DNA of 64,000 nt from Larix kaempferi (lineage: Eukaryota > Streptophyta > Pinopsida > Pinales > Pinaceae). Positions 12,450 through 23,910 of this stretch are shown piece after piece. A model generated the notes under the pieces. That model was not told where the DNA came from. It saw only the letters and a list, made by a program, of their open reading frames with translations, and made no database searches. The translations under genes were made by a program, and so were the position numbers. How positions within the stretch are numbered: position 1 is the stretch's first letter; each line of letters opens with the position of its first letter. Location of the stretch: positions 9,385,501 through 9,449,500 of the forward strand of contig BSBM01000050.1 in assembly GCA_027924585.1 (NCBI GenBank), given 5' to 3'.

Positions 12450-15035
12450 ATGTCTTACTATTATGATGAATCATGTGAGTACAATGTTTATGAGCAATAT
12501 AAAGAAGAATGTGAATGGTATGAGGAAGAGGTGCCATCATGCAACAGTTGGTTACAATTTTATAAGGAATGAGGGTTATTCCTATGAACTTGAATTTTAT
12601 GAAGATGAGTGTGTCACACTACCAAATTATAATTCTATGAATGAATTACAATGATTGAGAGAAACATGTAAAACCTTGCCCGAACAATATCAGGCATATC
12701 TTGATGTGTATAAGGGAGATACACAAAAGGCCATTCCTTTTGAAGAATTTGCTGATTGGGTGTTTGAAAATAGGACCAAAAATGAAGATGTGGAGTTAGT
12801 GAAGAAAGTTCTATGCCCTTCTTGCAAAATACCCTGGAGAGAAAATCACATATGTTTGAGTAAAAAGGAGGAGACCCATGAGCCACCTAGTTCTGAAATA
12901 CGTGAAGTAGAAGAAGCAGTACATGAAGATGATCGAACGTCACTCCCAAGTGACTCTGAAAAATATGAAGAGACATCACATGAGCATGAAGAAGACTCTA
13001 TTGAAAATATTGAAGATTAGTTCGAGACACATTCTACCTTGCACATGAATCAAAGAGCATCTATTGATGGATGCTTGAACTATGAAGGAGTACCTACTGA
13101 TGGGTGCTCACACCTCTATGTTTTTGACATAGAGTTCACTTTTGAAAGTGTTGTTGCAAGCCAAACTTCCATTAAGGATGAAAATGAAGACCTTGTAGAA
13201 GTTGAAGAAGAAACAAGATCAACTTCCCCATCACCACTTGAGCTTCATGAAGTTGGTCCAAGTAAGAAAGAAGAAGATGAGGAAGTTCATTTGCAAGAGT
13301 CTCATTTTCTTGAAGGGTCATTAAATATGAATGAAAATAATATCCAATATAGCATTATCATACTCCATGACACTCAAGCATTGGTGTCAAATTCTTGTTG
13401 GAGAGTTTCTTTATTGAAGGATCCATCTTTCCTTGAAGACATGGAGAAGATTCAAAGAGCAATGTGCAACATTGAAGGTAATTTCATGTCCTTGATTTTT
13501 TATAGAAATAATTTGGTTGAGCTTAATGAATGGTTACATGGATCATACTTGAATAATTATGAGGATATTCATAAGCTCAAAATGAAAAATGAGCAACTTC
13601 TTGATAGGTTGCAAGATACTTGTTCTTCCTCCTATGTTTCAGATTGTCAAATGATAGATTGCTTGGAGGATTCTCATGACATGATTGATCATGAGAAACA
13701 TGGAAAATTGAAGGTGCTTGATGTGTTTGAAGATGATCATGATGAGAACCAAGCACTTGTTGTGGTGGAAGAGGAACTTGGGTTGCCTCTTGGAAATGGT
13801 TACAAATTTTTTGAAGAAGTGTATGATTCCACTACCTTCAAACCAACCTATGAGGAAAAGTTTTCCCTTTTGAGGTGCATGATCCTACCCTTATGGAGCC
13901 GACACATGATGACGCGTTTTCATATTTTGATCATTTGGGTGAGTTGGTTCATTCTCCTACATCCTATAATTCCATATTTTGAATCATTCATCCTAATGAA
14001 GTATGGGTGAATTTTTTTTTTTGATGGTGCCACATTAGGAGTATGAAACTCATGCCTCTCCTTTCGATGATGACATGACTGGAGCACCTTATTATTTACA
14101 TTTGTAGCAGCATCCTTTTTTACCTTATGATGATACATATCTTCATGGATGCACTTATAATGTTCACTTGAGTCACTTGAAGACTCATGATTTTCCTTGC
14201 TCCTTGCTCAGTTCAATTGATGTTGGAGGAACTTCATCAACTACTTGGGTGAAGATATATATGATTGGAGCAAATTTTTATTGACAGCAACATCATTTTT
14301 TATTTCTTGATGATACACATATCCATGGATGCATAAATGGTACTTATGCGAACCCCTTGTAGGCTCATTGTTTTATTTGCTCCCTACTTGATTCAGATGT
14401 TAATGTAGATTCGTCATTCACTTCTTGGATGAAAGAATACATCGAAGATATATATGATTGGAGCAAATTTTTATTGACAGCAACATCATTTGTTATTTCT
14501 TGATGATACACATATCCATGGATGCATAAATGGTACTTATGCGAACCCCTTGTAGGCTCATTGTTTTATTTGCCCCCTACTTGATTCAGATGTTAATGTA
14601 GATTCGTCATTCACTTCTTGGATGAAAGAATACATGGTTGATTATTTTGATGCATCTTACATCCTTTTGGAGCAGCATTATAGGACATGGGATCCTCACC
14701 TATGTCATTGGACCAGATTTGATTGGTCACTTGATGCTTGTATGCCCTTGGCAAATGGTGGTCTACTTACTCGGAGGTACAAGCACTTTCATGATTCTTT
14801 GATGAGGAACGTCCTTGATGCACATTTTTATTATGTTGTTATGTACTTTGATGATCTATATTTTGTACTTATGATGTTTGAAAAAATTCATACAAGGAAA
14901 TGGGATCCAGGATTTCTCTTTCCTGATGGTATGGGTTGGAGAGCACTCCTAATTGTTGGAGTGCAATACAAGCAATGGGACCCTGGAATAAATTTTAGTC
15001 TCATTGGTTTCAAATTTTTTGGGGGAAACAAGTAA
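12450..15035 (+). pseudogene. Unclassified internal ORF of the tandem LTR unit, copy 3
   Basis: Third copy of the unrecognised ORF. The start codon is at 12450; an inserted base near 12547 (CAACAGTTGG versus CAACACTTCT) shifts the frame, after which 12655-13020 and 13039-14010 are open in one phase with a single stop at 13018. A small deletion near 13875 destroys the next part, and several stops follow. The first half has the CPSCKIPWRENHI segment and the acidic EVEEETRSTSPSPLE stretch. The last part (14622-15035, HYRTWDPHLCHW to FFGGNK) is open. This copy is longer than the others because of a 193-base internal duplication. Confidence 0.65.
14251..14636 (+). repeat. 193-bp tandem duplication inside copy 3
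   Basis: The sequence from GAAGATATATATGATTGGAG at 14251 recurs at 14444, and the ends GATGAAAGAATACAT recur at 14428 and 14621, giving a period of 193 bases. The two halves are nearly identical, so the duplication is recent relative to divergence between the 5.2-kb units. It is absent from copies 1 and 2. Confidence 0.9.
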
Positions 15036-15467
15036 TCTGGGACATTGAGTTCCCACTTAATAAGGTGATTTTAATCAGAGTAGTGCAACAGCAAGCATGG
15101 TGGTTCTTCTCTAAAATTTTCATGGGATCTTGAAGACTCAAAGTTGGGCAACTCAGTGGCAACTTCAAAGAATTATACAGTGGTATTAGAAATGGTTTCC
15201 AAAATATGAAAGAGGTAAAGAGTAATTGTGCGAGATTTGGTTTGATGGATTTAATTAATATTTTGGTGTTTAGTGGTGATGTTACAGGGGATATCAATAT
15301 GAAAAAGAAAACCCACATCTCCTTTCTTTTGGAAACACACAATTGTAGTACATGAGTGCCACTACTCAAAGTTTTGGAAGCAAAGGTTGGAAAGAAAGCA
15401 AGTTCTTCAACATCCATGTTTGAAATTGTTTGAGGACAAGCAATATTGGGATGGGAGGATTTTATCA

Positions 15468-16746
15468 TGTCCCCAAATTTTGCATTGGGTCACAATGGCC
15501 TAAGCCACCTTGCCATACTCATGATAGTTTGTCAAATTGATGCTAAGAGTCAAATAATTGACAAGAATGATGTCCAAGTTAGTAATAATGTAAAATTGGA
15601 TCCAAATGGACAAGGTGGGTCACATTAAGAGAAATTCTCAATTCAAATTTTGTAATATACCCATCCAAATGAACTATCATGGAGGAAAATTACTAGTTCC
15701 CTAGGTTGGGGGTGGAAGAAGTAAAAGTTGGAATAAGGGAGCTACAAGACCCAAAATGACCTTAGAATTACAAATTCACATTAAATTGGTCAAACAAATA
15801 ATAATAAGAATAAAATAAGGTGGCATTGGATCATGAGGGAACAAAAGAGGTTGTGGGACCCACATGTGGTAAGATTCCCCACTATACTTAGCATTATTCT
15901 CTCACCAATTCGAGTTCAAGATGAAGGGTAACATACTTGGGGAATTTGAAGAGTTATTATTCATGGAATGAATCATGTAAGGTCGAATTGGAGTGGAAAA
16001 GAAACTCCCATGGAAGAGCAAGATGCATCTTATAAGAATTGTGACACTTGGAGTTAGATTCCCTAACTCCTATGACAACAATGATGAAGATTCTATGACA
16101 CTTATGACAAATTTCAGACCTGATTGTTGACATATGACATATATGAGATGTTATGGCTAAAAATAGGCTCCAAGATGGAGCACAAGGGAGTTATGGCATC
16201 CAAGAATCTTCCCCATTCGAATTGAGAGAAGATGGAGAATAGGAATTGTGGGACAAGTGGCATTCATGGGAATCTCTCCCTAACTCAAGTTGGGATGAGT
16301 ATCTTGGATGGAATTCGAGCTAAGGAGACCTTTGGAGGTTAATAAAGTACAAGAATAAAGAAGGATACCAACTTTTTATCATTTCTCATTTTGCAAATTG
16401 GAGAGCATAGCTTGTACATGCTAGTGGAGTGTTTACTCTACTTGCCTTAGTACCAATTTCGAGGGTGAAAGATTCCCATCCTAATTGAAAATTTGAGAGG
16501 CCATTCATACCTTTAATATAAAATGGATTCATTTGTTTTAGGTTGAATCTACATGTATGCTCTTGATATTCTCTTCTTCAACTTGTTCCCACATCTCTCT
16601 CACGTTTCTCTCTATATGCTTGCTCTAGGAGAAAGGGCACATATGGTGAGATGCTGATATCTTTGTGGAAGTCCAAGGGGACTCATTTATTTGTAATATG
16701 ATGTATGAAATTTTTATTTGATGCTCATATGAACCTTAGGTCAAAT
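15468..16746 (+). repeat. LTR 3 of the tandem array, part before the nested Copia
   Basis: It begins TGTCCCCAAATTTTGC and is interrupted at 16746 by a Copia element whose target duplication is CAAAT (16742-16746 and 22882-22886). Up to about 16500 it is nearly the same as LTR 1, then less so. Confidence 0.85.
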
Positions 16747-17204
16747 TGTTCGGGTACACAGGGTACTACCAAAGGACCGAACACCAAGAGCAACCACTTC
16801 ACACAAACAGATCACAGATCAACACACCAATGTTTTGACATGGTTTAAACCCTCTTGAGGGAAACACTCCATGGCCCCATCCAAATAGCTTCTACGGGAC
16901 AATTTATTATGCAAAGAAAGAAAGTTACAAATGAGCTTCTTATAATCGATCAACTAAACAATGACCCTCCATGCTCTTTAAATAGAGATCATGGACCAAT
17001 TGGGTGCTAAGCCACGGATCAAGGTTAGGTTTGATCTAAGAGAAGTTGAGCCGTCGAATCACTCTATGTCGGGAACATATCGTGACCGTCGGATTAAGTA
17101 TTTACAAATGCATACTAATGCATACTAAAGAAACACACTATCCCTAACGGATATATTACACAAGTTGATCTTAACTAACTCCTAAGTGTCTAAATATCCT
17201 AACA
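16747..17204 (-). repeat. 3' LTR of the nested Copia
   Basis: TGTTCGGG...CCTAACA, 458 bp, same length as the partner at 22424-22881 with few differences visible (the first is in the terminal TGTTCGGG versus TGTTAGGG). A possible minus-strand TATA (CTATTTAAAG) lies near 16977-16986. Confidence 0.95.
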
Positions 17205-17214
17205 TCCCCCCTTA
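17205..17214 (-). other. Polypurine tract of the nested Copia
   Basis: On the minus strand AAGGGGGGGA immediately precedes the 3' LTR. It is the expected plus-strand DNA primer. Confidence 0.85.
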
Positions 17215-17286
17215 AGAACAACTTGGGATAAGATTGAAGGATTTACAAAAGTGACACTATTAGGAGAAGGAAGGAGGCATTAGAGC

Positions 17287-17811
17287 CTATCCCCATCCCC
17301 CCTTAATGACAGGTTCCTGAACTCCTAACATAGATCGAAGTTTAGAAAACTTCACTTCGATAAGAGACTTGGTGAAGATGTCTGCAACTTGATCATCTGT
17401 AGGGCAAAGGAGCACTTCAAGAACACGATCATGAACAAGATTTCTGGTGAAGTGCATATGTATCTCAATGTGTTTGCTGCGTTGATGTAGAACTGGATCT
17501 TTGGCAAGCTTGATGGCACTTTGATTGTCGCACCAAAGTGGAGTAGGCTGCTGCTGCTCGAATCCAAACTCTGAAAGGATCTGTCGAAGCCATAAAGCTT
17601 CCTGACTGGCATTAACTGCTACTCGATATTTTTCCTCTGCTGAAGAAAGAGCAAGAGATTGTTGCTTCTTACAAGCCCAAGTAATAGGTCCAGATCCCAG
17701 ACTGAAAACATAACCTGCATTAGAATTTCGATCATCATGATCGCCGACCCAATCTGAATCAGTGAAACCAACCAACAAAGGTTCCCCCCCTGTACTGTAA
17801 TGAATCCCAAA
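17287..17811 (-). pseudogene. Copia RNase H
   Basis: This is the RNase H domain that removes RNA from the RNA:DNA hybrid. An ORF of 163 codons (17778 to 17287) has the Copia signatures LVGFTDSDWVGD, LSSAEEKYRV (normally SSAEAEY), LWLRQILSEFG, WCDNQSAIKLA and HQRSKHIEI, ending VADIFTKSL. It is separated from the RT ORF by a TAG stop at 17812-17814, where Gln is expected (RGTV then FGIHY), and by a slip in a run of G near 17790. The catalytic acidic residues (FTDSDW, SAEEK, CDNQS) are kept. Confidence 0.9.
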
Positions 17812-19488
17812 CTAAACTGTACCTCGAATATATCGAAGTATTATTTTAGCTGCTTTCCAGTGACTTTCATGAGGTGTCTGCATATAATGGGCAACACGAC
17901 CAACGGCAAAGGAAAGGTCAGGACGAGAATGAGTCAAGTATAAGAGACTACCAACAAACTGACGATATAAGGTGGCATCGACTTCAAGTGAAGTACAAGT
18001 GGCAGAAAGTTTGACTCCAGACTGGAAGGGAGAAGGAGCTGGTGTACAATCTTCCATGTGAAAGCAACGAAGAAGGTCACAAGCATACTTAGACTGAGAA
18101 AGAAAGATTCCTTCTTTGGTTTGCATGACTTGGAGACCAAGAAAATAATGCAAATGTCCTAAGTCTGACATTTCAAAATTTTGTTTAAGACTGGATTTCA
18201 CATGGGTTATAAGCTTAGGGTCACTACCAGTAAGAATAAGGTCATCAACATATAGAACAAGTATGATGAGATGGTTTCCTACTTTCTTGGTATAGACATT
18301 GGGGTCAGAATGGCATCTAGAAAAACCAGTGTCAAGGAGAAAGTTATCCATTTTGGCATACCAAGCTCTAGGAGCTTGCTTAAAGCCATATAAGGATTTC
18401 TTAAGGCGGCAGACAAGGTTAGAGTTATTCTGAACATAGCCAGGAGGTTTTTCCATGTAAATTTCCTCCTGTAAATAACCATGTAAGAAGGCACACTTGA
18501 CATCCATTTGATGTACTTCCCAGTTGTGTAAGGCTGCAAGGGAAAGAACAAGGCGGATGGAGTTCATTTTTGCGACGGGAGCAAAGGTTTCATTGTAGTC
18601 AATCCCTTCAACTTGGGAAAAACCTTTGGCAACTAACCTTGCCTTAAGTCTTTCAACACTTCCATCTGATGCATACTTAGTTCTGTGGACCCATTTACAT
18701 CTGACAAGTCTTCTTCTTTTTGGAAGAGGTACAAGATCCCAAGTATCGTTCGCCATTAAGGAACGATATTTTTCATCCATGGATGCATCCCAATCTGGAT
18801 TCCCTGAATCTTTTGCAAAAGTTTCTGGATCATGATTCTCGGAAACTTGAGCCAAAAGAGAAGAGGCTCGCTGAAACTGAGAATGTGTTCGACATTGATC
18901 TCTAGGATCACCGTCAAGATCACCAGCTGCTTCACATGTTGAACGGACCCATCGAGGAAGCACTTGTGCTGGTGCAACTGGAGGAACATGAGCAGGCGGA
19001 GGTGGATTTTCATCCTCACTGTCATCATCAGAAACTGGAGTTGGAAACCTGTCAAGGAAGTTGGAAGAAGAAGAAGAAGGCACAAACGTCGAATCAGGCT
19101 CACAGGACAAAGATGGCACAATCGCCGAGTTAGGCTCGCAGGCCAAGATATTTTCATCAAATTTAACATCTCTTCTAATGATTATATCATGAGAATGTGG
19201 TTGAAGAATTCTATAACCTTTTACATCTTCAGAATATCCAAAAAATATGCACTTTTCACTTTTAGGCTGCAATGCTTTCCGTTTTTCATCCGGAATGTGA
19301 GCCCATGCTTCACTACCAAACACACGGAAGTGACTTACATCAGGTTTAGTTTTACTCCATGATTCTTCCGGTGTTATACCTTGTAATGCTTTAGTGGGGG
19401 TGCGATTAACTATGTAATTTGCACAATTAATGGCTTCAGCCCAAAATTGAAGACTTAGTCCCTTAGATTGGATCATACAATTAGCCAT
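17812..19488 (-). pseudogene. Copia integrase C-terminus and reverse transcriptase
   Basis: A 558-codon ORF on the minus strand. The first ~120 residues are the end of the integrase (FWAEAINCANYIVNRTPTKA, then HFRVFGSEAWAHIP and FFGYSEDVKGYRI). A Ser/Pro-rich linker follows, then the RVT_2 reverse transcriptase: KCKWV-type motif CKWVHRTKYASDGSVER, LVAKGFSQVEGIDYNETFAPV, QMDVKCAFLHGYLQEEIYME, LYGFKQAPRAWYAKMD and the catalytic LYVDDLILTG. The ending HYFLGLQVM, SLLYLTHSRPDLSFAV and AAKIILRYIRGTV is the connection to RNase H. RT copies element RNA into DNA in virus-like particles. All RT catalytic residues are present. Confidence 0.95.
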
Positions 19489-20730
19489 TTCTTTAAAGTG
19501 TGGTTCTTTCGCTTAGCTACACCATTTTGTTGTGATGTATATGGAACAGTGTGTTGTTGTTGGATGCCTTGTTCAGTGCAGAAAGTAGTGAACTGTTTGT
19601 TAACATATTCTCCTCCATTGTCAGATCTTAACTTAATAATTTGATGACCAGATTGCTTTTCAACAAGGGCCTTGTAGGACAAGAACATGTTAAATACTTC
19701 GCTCTTAAGTTTTAGGAAATAAACCCAAGTGCGTCTGGTGTAATCATCAATGAAAGTTAAGAAATATTTGAAACCAGAAAAGGAAGCAGATGGAAGAGGA
19801 CCACACAAGTCACTATGCACAAGCTCCAAGGGAACCGAGGCGTTCCAAGAGGCACGTTTGTCAAAACTATCCCGATGATGTTTTCCGAGTACACAACCGG
19901 AGCAAACACCATCTCTGCAAGATACCATCGGAAGACTTGTCACCATATTTTCTTTACATAGTTGTTGCAATGAGCGATAATTTAAGTGACCAAATCGCTC
20001 ATGCCAAAGTTTGCTCAAGTTATCACTATGAGCAACAAAAACTGAAGGGAAAGGTGATGACCCAAAGTTGTTAAACTTGTACAACCTGGTAATATCATCA
20101 ACAATTCCGGTAGCTAGGACATGTTGAGGATCTTTAAAATATTTGATTATAACTTGGTGAGGTGTAAAGGTCACAGTTTTACCTTCACCAGAATGAGTGA
20201 TCTGATAGACTGATAACAAATTGCAGGAAATTCTTGGAACACATAGTACATCACTAAAATGACCATTATCTACTGGAACTGTTCCAGCTCCTACAACACT
20301 TAGAGATCTATCATCACCAACAAATATTTGTTTGGTGTTACATTCATGCATAGTAGAAAAGATGGCTTGATCTTTAGACATATGATAATATGCTCCAGAA
20401 TCAATGAGCCATTCATTTGAAGTAGAAGAAGAAGATGCATTATAAGAATAACCAGAAGCACAAAGTGCATGTCCATGAGAGGCAGATTCTGAAGGCGAAT
20501 CTAGGCTGATGTGGTGCTTCTTCATTGCTGCTTCCAAGGCTTCCATCTTCTTGAAACACTTAGATTCATCATGATTATCTTTCCCACAATAGTTGCAATG
20601 ACGCTCAGTCTTCTTTCCTTTTGGCTTGGATACTTTGTCATTTTTTAAAAAAGGATCTGACTGAGAGGGTTTTGGACCCTTGTTTGACTTATTATTGCGA
20701 AAATTTTGTTTCTTGGGAGGCTTGGAATTT
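19473..20730 (-). pseudogene. Copia nucleocapsid knuckle, protease and integrase core
   Basis: Reading leftwards from about 20730, a CCHC zinc knuckle (CNYCGKDNHDESKC, near 20600-20560) is followed by the ORF at 20546-19473. This has the aspartic protease site WLIDSGAYYHM, the segment VLCVPRISCNLLSV, the integrase HHCC zinc region (LWHERFGHLN ... CSGCVLGKHH) and the integrase core with LVHSDLCGPL, FIDDYTRRTWVYF and RSDNGGEYVN, i.e. the D-D-E triad. At about 19490 the frame slips by one base into the following ORF, so no continuous polyprotein can be made. Integrase would join the cDNA to chromosomal DNA with the 5-base duplication seen. Confidence 0.93.
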
Positions 20731-20801
20731 TCTTTTTGTTAGGACAATAAGGCTTTCCCAGATGTATCTGCATTGTTGATTATTCCAAAATGAATGAGTT
20801 T

Positions 20802-21371
20802 CTATTTTTCCCTAATCAAGGAATCACAAAAGGATTCAAGACTAGGCTCTTTATAGCTAGCTGCATTCAAGGATGCTTTCATGGAGTAAAATGTAAATAC
20901 AAAAACAGAATATGCAGGTCCAAGTTTGGAAAGAATATGATAAATACATTGTTTGTCTTCCCTCTCAATATTACATTCTGCACATAAGAGCTTAAGAGTT
21001 TTGTACTTAGATAAATAATCTTGAATGCATGAAAAGTCACTTGGATTTAAAGAAATCAACTCATTTTCAAGTTGGTGACCTCGAATTTTATTTTGTTTAC
21101 CAAACACAGATTCCAACTTGTCCCAAGCAACATTAGGTTCATCAATTCCAGATATGTGGAATCGCAAATTAGTAGAGATTGACATCCCAATCAATCCACG
21201 AGCTTCATCACATCTATTTGCCCATTTTATTTTCTTATCATCATCAGTGGGTTATTTTTCTTTCCCTGTGGTAATTCTGAAAAGTCCCCTACTTCGTAGA
21301 ACAACCTCCATACGAGATTTCCATGAGAAATAGTTGGAACTGTTAAGTAGAATATCACAAGGGGCGGCCAT
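20802..21371 (-). pseudogene. Copia gag
   Basis: The likely start is the ATG at 21371-21369 (MAAPCDILLNSSNYFSWK), typical of Copia gag, whose early W marks the start of the UBN2-type domain. One in-frame TAA lies at about 21256 in KEK-stop-PTDDDKK. The frame then runs 130 codons from 21194 to 20802 with LRFHISGIDEPNVAWDKLE and YLSKYKTLKLLCAECN. The C-terminal part toward the zinc knuckle is frameshifted near 20740-20800. Gag would form the particle in which reverse transcription occurs. Confidence 0.88.
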
Positions 21372-22410
21372 ATTTGTAAATTAATGGCTGTAAAAGCAGA
21401 AACCAATAGTCTGGATGTGAAGAGCGCGAAAAAATAGGCAGTTTAAAAAAAACGGCACTGAAAACTGACTCTGTATGATGAAGTTATGCTCGAACAAAGA
21501 AACTGTTGAAGATGTCCCCAATAGTGACGTGGCAGCTAGAGAATGTCCAGCAAAAAAAAGAACCCCCCTCTTGCCAAGATGAACCTTTTGACAATCACTT
21601 TACAAGAAAGTTGCTTTAAGTGAACCACTTTTGTAAAATAAGTAATTTCACTTTTACAATGATATTACTTTTAAATAGTGCAATTGCATGCACTTTTTCT
21701 TTTAAAAGTAACTTCCTAAGACTTGAACTCAAGACATATTAAGGAATAAAGCAACTTTGAACCAAGTGAGCTAGATTAAAATGTATGTAAAATATGGGAA
21801 TGAGGAAGGGGGCTTTTTTTTTTTTTTAACTCTTCTTGCTCGGTTTGCGTGCTTGCCCTTTTTCTTGCAAAACAAACCACAAATCGAAACAAAAACACTT
21901 TTCCACACTTGTGGAGTTATATCTTGTTAGTTTTCCCGGAAAGTCTACGTTTTCTCTATGTTTTTGATTTGTCGAGATCGCGCAAGGTGCACGGCAAAGA
22001 GCATACGCAGCCGAGAAAAACCCTTTCCCTTTCTGTTTCTGATTTGCCGAGATCGCTCAAGGTGCACGGCAAAGAGCATACGCAGACGGAAAAGCAACAA
22101 TCCGAACCTAAAAAAAATCTAATAGTAAAAAAAGATGAAATATGAGATTTTTCTTTTTAAAAAACGAAATAAAAAATTGCGTCACTGTAACATTAGACCT
22201 TCAGATCTGATGAAATATGCGTTTCTGGAGCAACCGGGAACCGTTTTCGATCAAATGAAAACTATTTCCCAATGGAAATGACGCTCCGGACGCAATGGAA
22301 CACCTCCCACAGCCCATAAATCCACAAAAATACCAAAACTAGAAACCCTTTCGAGTTTCGGCAACAACAGTTCAAGATCTAGATCATAACCGGAAGCAAC
22401 ACTTCATAAA
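21372..22410 (-). other. Untranslated leader of the nested Copia
   Basis: This ~1-kb leader lies between primer site and gag. It holds a 75-base direct duplication (GATTTGTCGAGATCGC at 21966 and GATTTGCCGAGATCGC at 22041, both followed by AAGGTGCACGGCAAAGAGC) and a T-run near 21813-21828. No coding signal is supported; the small ORF at 21849-22145 only spans the duplication. Confidence 0.7.
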
Positions 22411-22423
22411 AGATCTGATACCA
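22411..22423 (-). other. Primer-binding site of the nested Copia
   Basis: The minus strand reads TGGTATCAGATCT directly next to the 5' LTR, a form common in plant Copia elements and complementary to initiator-Met tRNA. Confidence 0.9.
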
Positions 22424-22881
22424 TGTTAGGGTACATAGGGTACTACCAAAGGACCGAACACCAAGAGAAACCACTTCACACAAACAGATCACAGATCAAC
22501 ACACCGATGTTTTGACGTGGTTTAAACCCTCTTGAGGGAAACACTCCACGGCCCCGGCCAAATAGCTTCTACAGGACAATTTATTATGCAAAGAAAGAAA
22601 GTTACAAATGAGCTTCTCATAATCGATCAACTAAACAATGACCCTCCATGCTCTTTAAATAGAGATCATGGACCAATCGGGTGTTAATCCATAGATCAAG
22701 GTTAGGTTTGATCTAAGAGAAGTTGAGACGTCGGATCAATCTATGTCGGGAACATATCGTGACCGTCGGATTAAGTATTTACAAATGCATACTAATGCAT
22801 ACTAAAGAAACACACTATCCCTAATGGATATATTACAAAAGTTGATCTTAACTAACTCCTAAATGTCTAAATATCCTAACA
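22424..22881 (-). repeat. 5' LTR of the nested Copia
   Basis: TGTTAGGG...CCTAACA, 458 bp, followed by the CAAAT duplication. Confidence 0.95.
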
Positions 22882-22886
22882 CAAAT

Positions 22887-23910
22887 ATCCAATTAAAACC
22901 ATGTAAAAACTCCAAACTATGTATGAATGGTGTTATTTCCCCCATAGCTTTTGCATAATGCACTTGTTGTTGCACATAGTTAGTGAAGGATTGATATTTC
23001 AAATTAATGGAAATGTTAGCTGCTATATATCTCTATAATAATCATATCATGAGACCCACAGCTCGAAACATCATGTATTTCAATTGATATTTACATTCAA
23101 GGAAGAGATTCGAGCCATTTTCCCATATATCTTGTTGAGAGAGCTTGAAGTTGTTTGGAATCGACTTGCATCAGTAAATATCTGTGGTTTTATTGTTGTT
23201 TGGAGAGAAATTAATATACTTAAGAAGTTTCATACACCTTATGCAATTCCTTGTAACATTTCTCACAAATTTCATAACAATTTATAGCGTTTTTCTCTCA
23301 TTTCCCCTATGTTAAGACATGTTTACCAATCTCTGATTTATGGGAGTTGCAACAGCCTTTAGGAACTGATTAATGATGGATTTGGGTTCCCATTGAAGTC
23401 ATATAACTAATACATGTCTATGTTCTGAAATTTGGGAGGCTCGTATTGCATTTGGGAAGCCATTAGTGACCTATACCCTTGGGGGATTTCAACTTCGAAT
23501 TTACTAACAAATTTCCCTATTTTCTCCTGAACTTAAATGAATGTTGCAGAAGTATTTTGATAGTTTCTAAGAACCCATTAGGTTCATTTTTATGTCCTAA
23601 TACCCTTCAAACACTCTCAGTCCCAATTTGAAATCCTTGGGAGTCTTTTGGAGCTATCTACCCTTGGGGGTTTCAACATCAATTTTCCTAGTAATTTTTC
23701 CTTCATTCTCTAATTGTAAATGCAAGTTGCTGAAGTAATTAGAAGGTGTCCAATAATATAATATATGTATTAGGGTGTCCTAATACACCTCAATCCACTC
23801 TGTACATAATTCGAAACCATTTTTTATCATTTGGGACAGTTTGGAGCTTCACTAGTCCAAGGTTCGAAAATTGGCCAAATCGGAAAAAATTTCAAATTGT
23901 GGACATTACA
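22887..23910 (+). repeat. LTR 3 of the tandem array, part after the nested Copia
   Basis: Continues LTR 3 after the Copia element and ends GTGGACATTACA at 23910. No primer site follows; the next bases (CAATGG) read into a LINE reverse transcriptase on the minus strand. This marks the right border of the whole array. Confidence 0.85.

Larger units (their letters stand above)
16747..22881 (-). mobile_element. Copia retrotransposon nested in LTR 3 (6135 bp)
   Basis: Two 458-bp LTRs (16747-17204 and 22424-22881) flank a minus-strand gag-pol. The target duplication CAAAT is intact on both sides. The element has a primer site next to the right LTR and a polypurine tract next to the left LTR, so all structural signals are present. 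The polyprotein order is gag, zinc knuckle, protease, integrase, RT, RNase H, as in Ty1/Copia. It is broken by a few stops and frameshifts and is therefore not autonomous as it stands. Confidence 0.95.
1975..23910 (+). mobile_element. Tandem array of a 5.2-kb LTR retrotransposon unit sharing LTRs
   Basis: Three internal regions (ORF starts 2034, 7243, 12450) alternate with three LTRs (4870-7176, 10092-12383, 15468-23910 when the nested Copia is removed). The ORF starts are 5209 and 5207 bases apart. Each internal LTR serves as 3' LTR for the unit before it and 5' LTR for the unit after it. Primer sites of the TGGTATCAGAGC type follow the first two LTRs. No primer site follows the third, where LINE sequence begins at 23911. 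The left-most LTR is missing. The internal region has one long unclassified ORF and no recognisable pol, so the unit is non-autonomous in the sense of a large retrotransposon derivative. Such structures are known to arise by recombination between LTRs; here that is inference. Confidence 0.85.

Noticed and set aside
23906-23910. TTACA after LTR 3 as the target duplication of the array
   Set aside because: The same TTACA stands between LTR and primer site after LTR 1 and LTR 2, so it belongs to the LTR end; LINE sequence starts at 23911.
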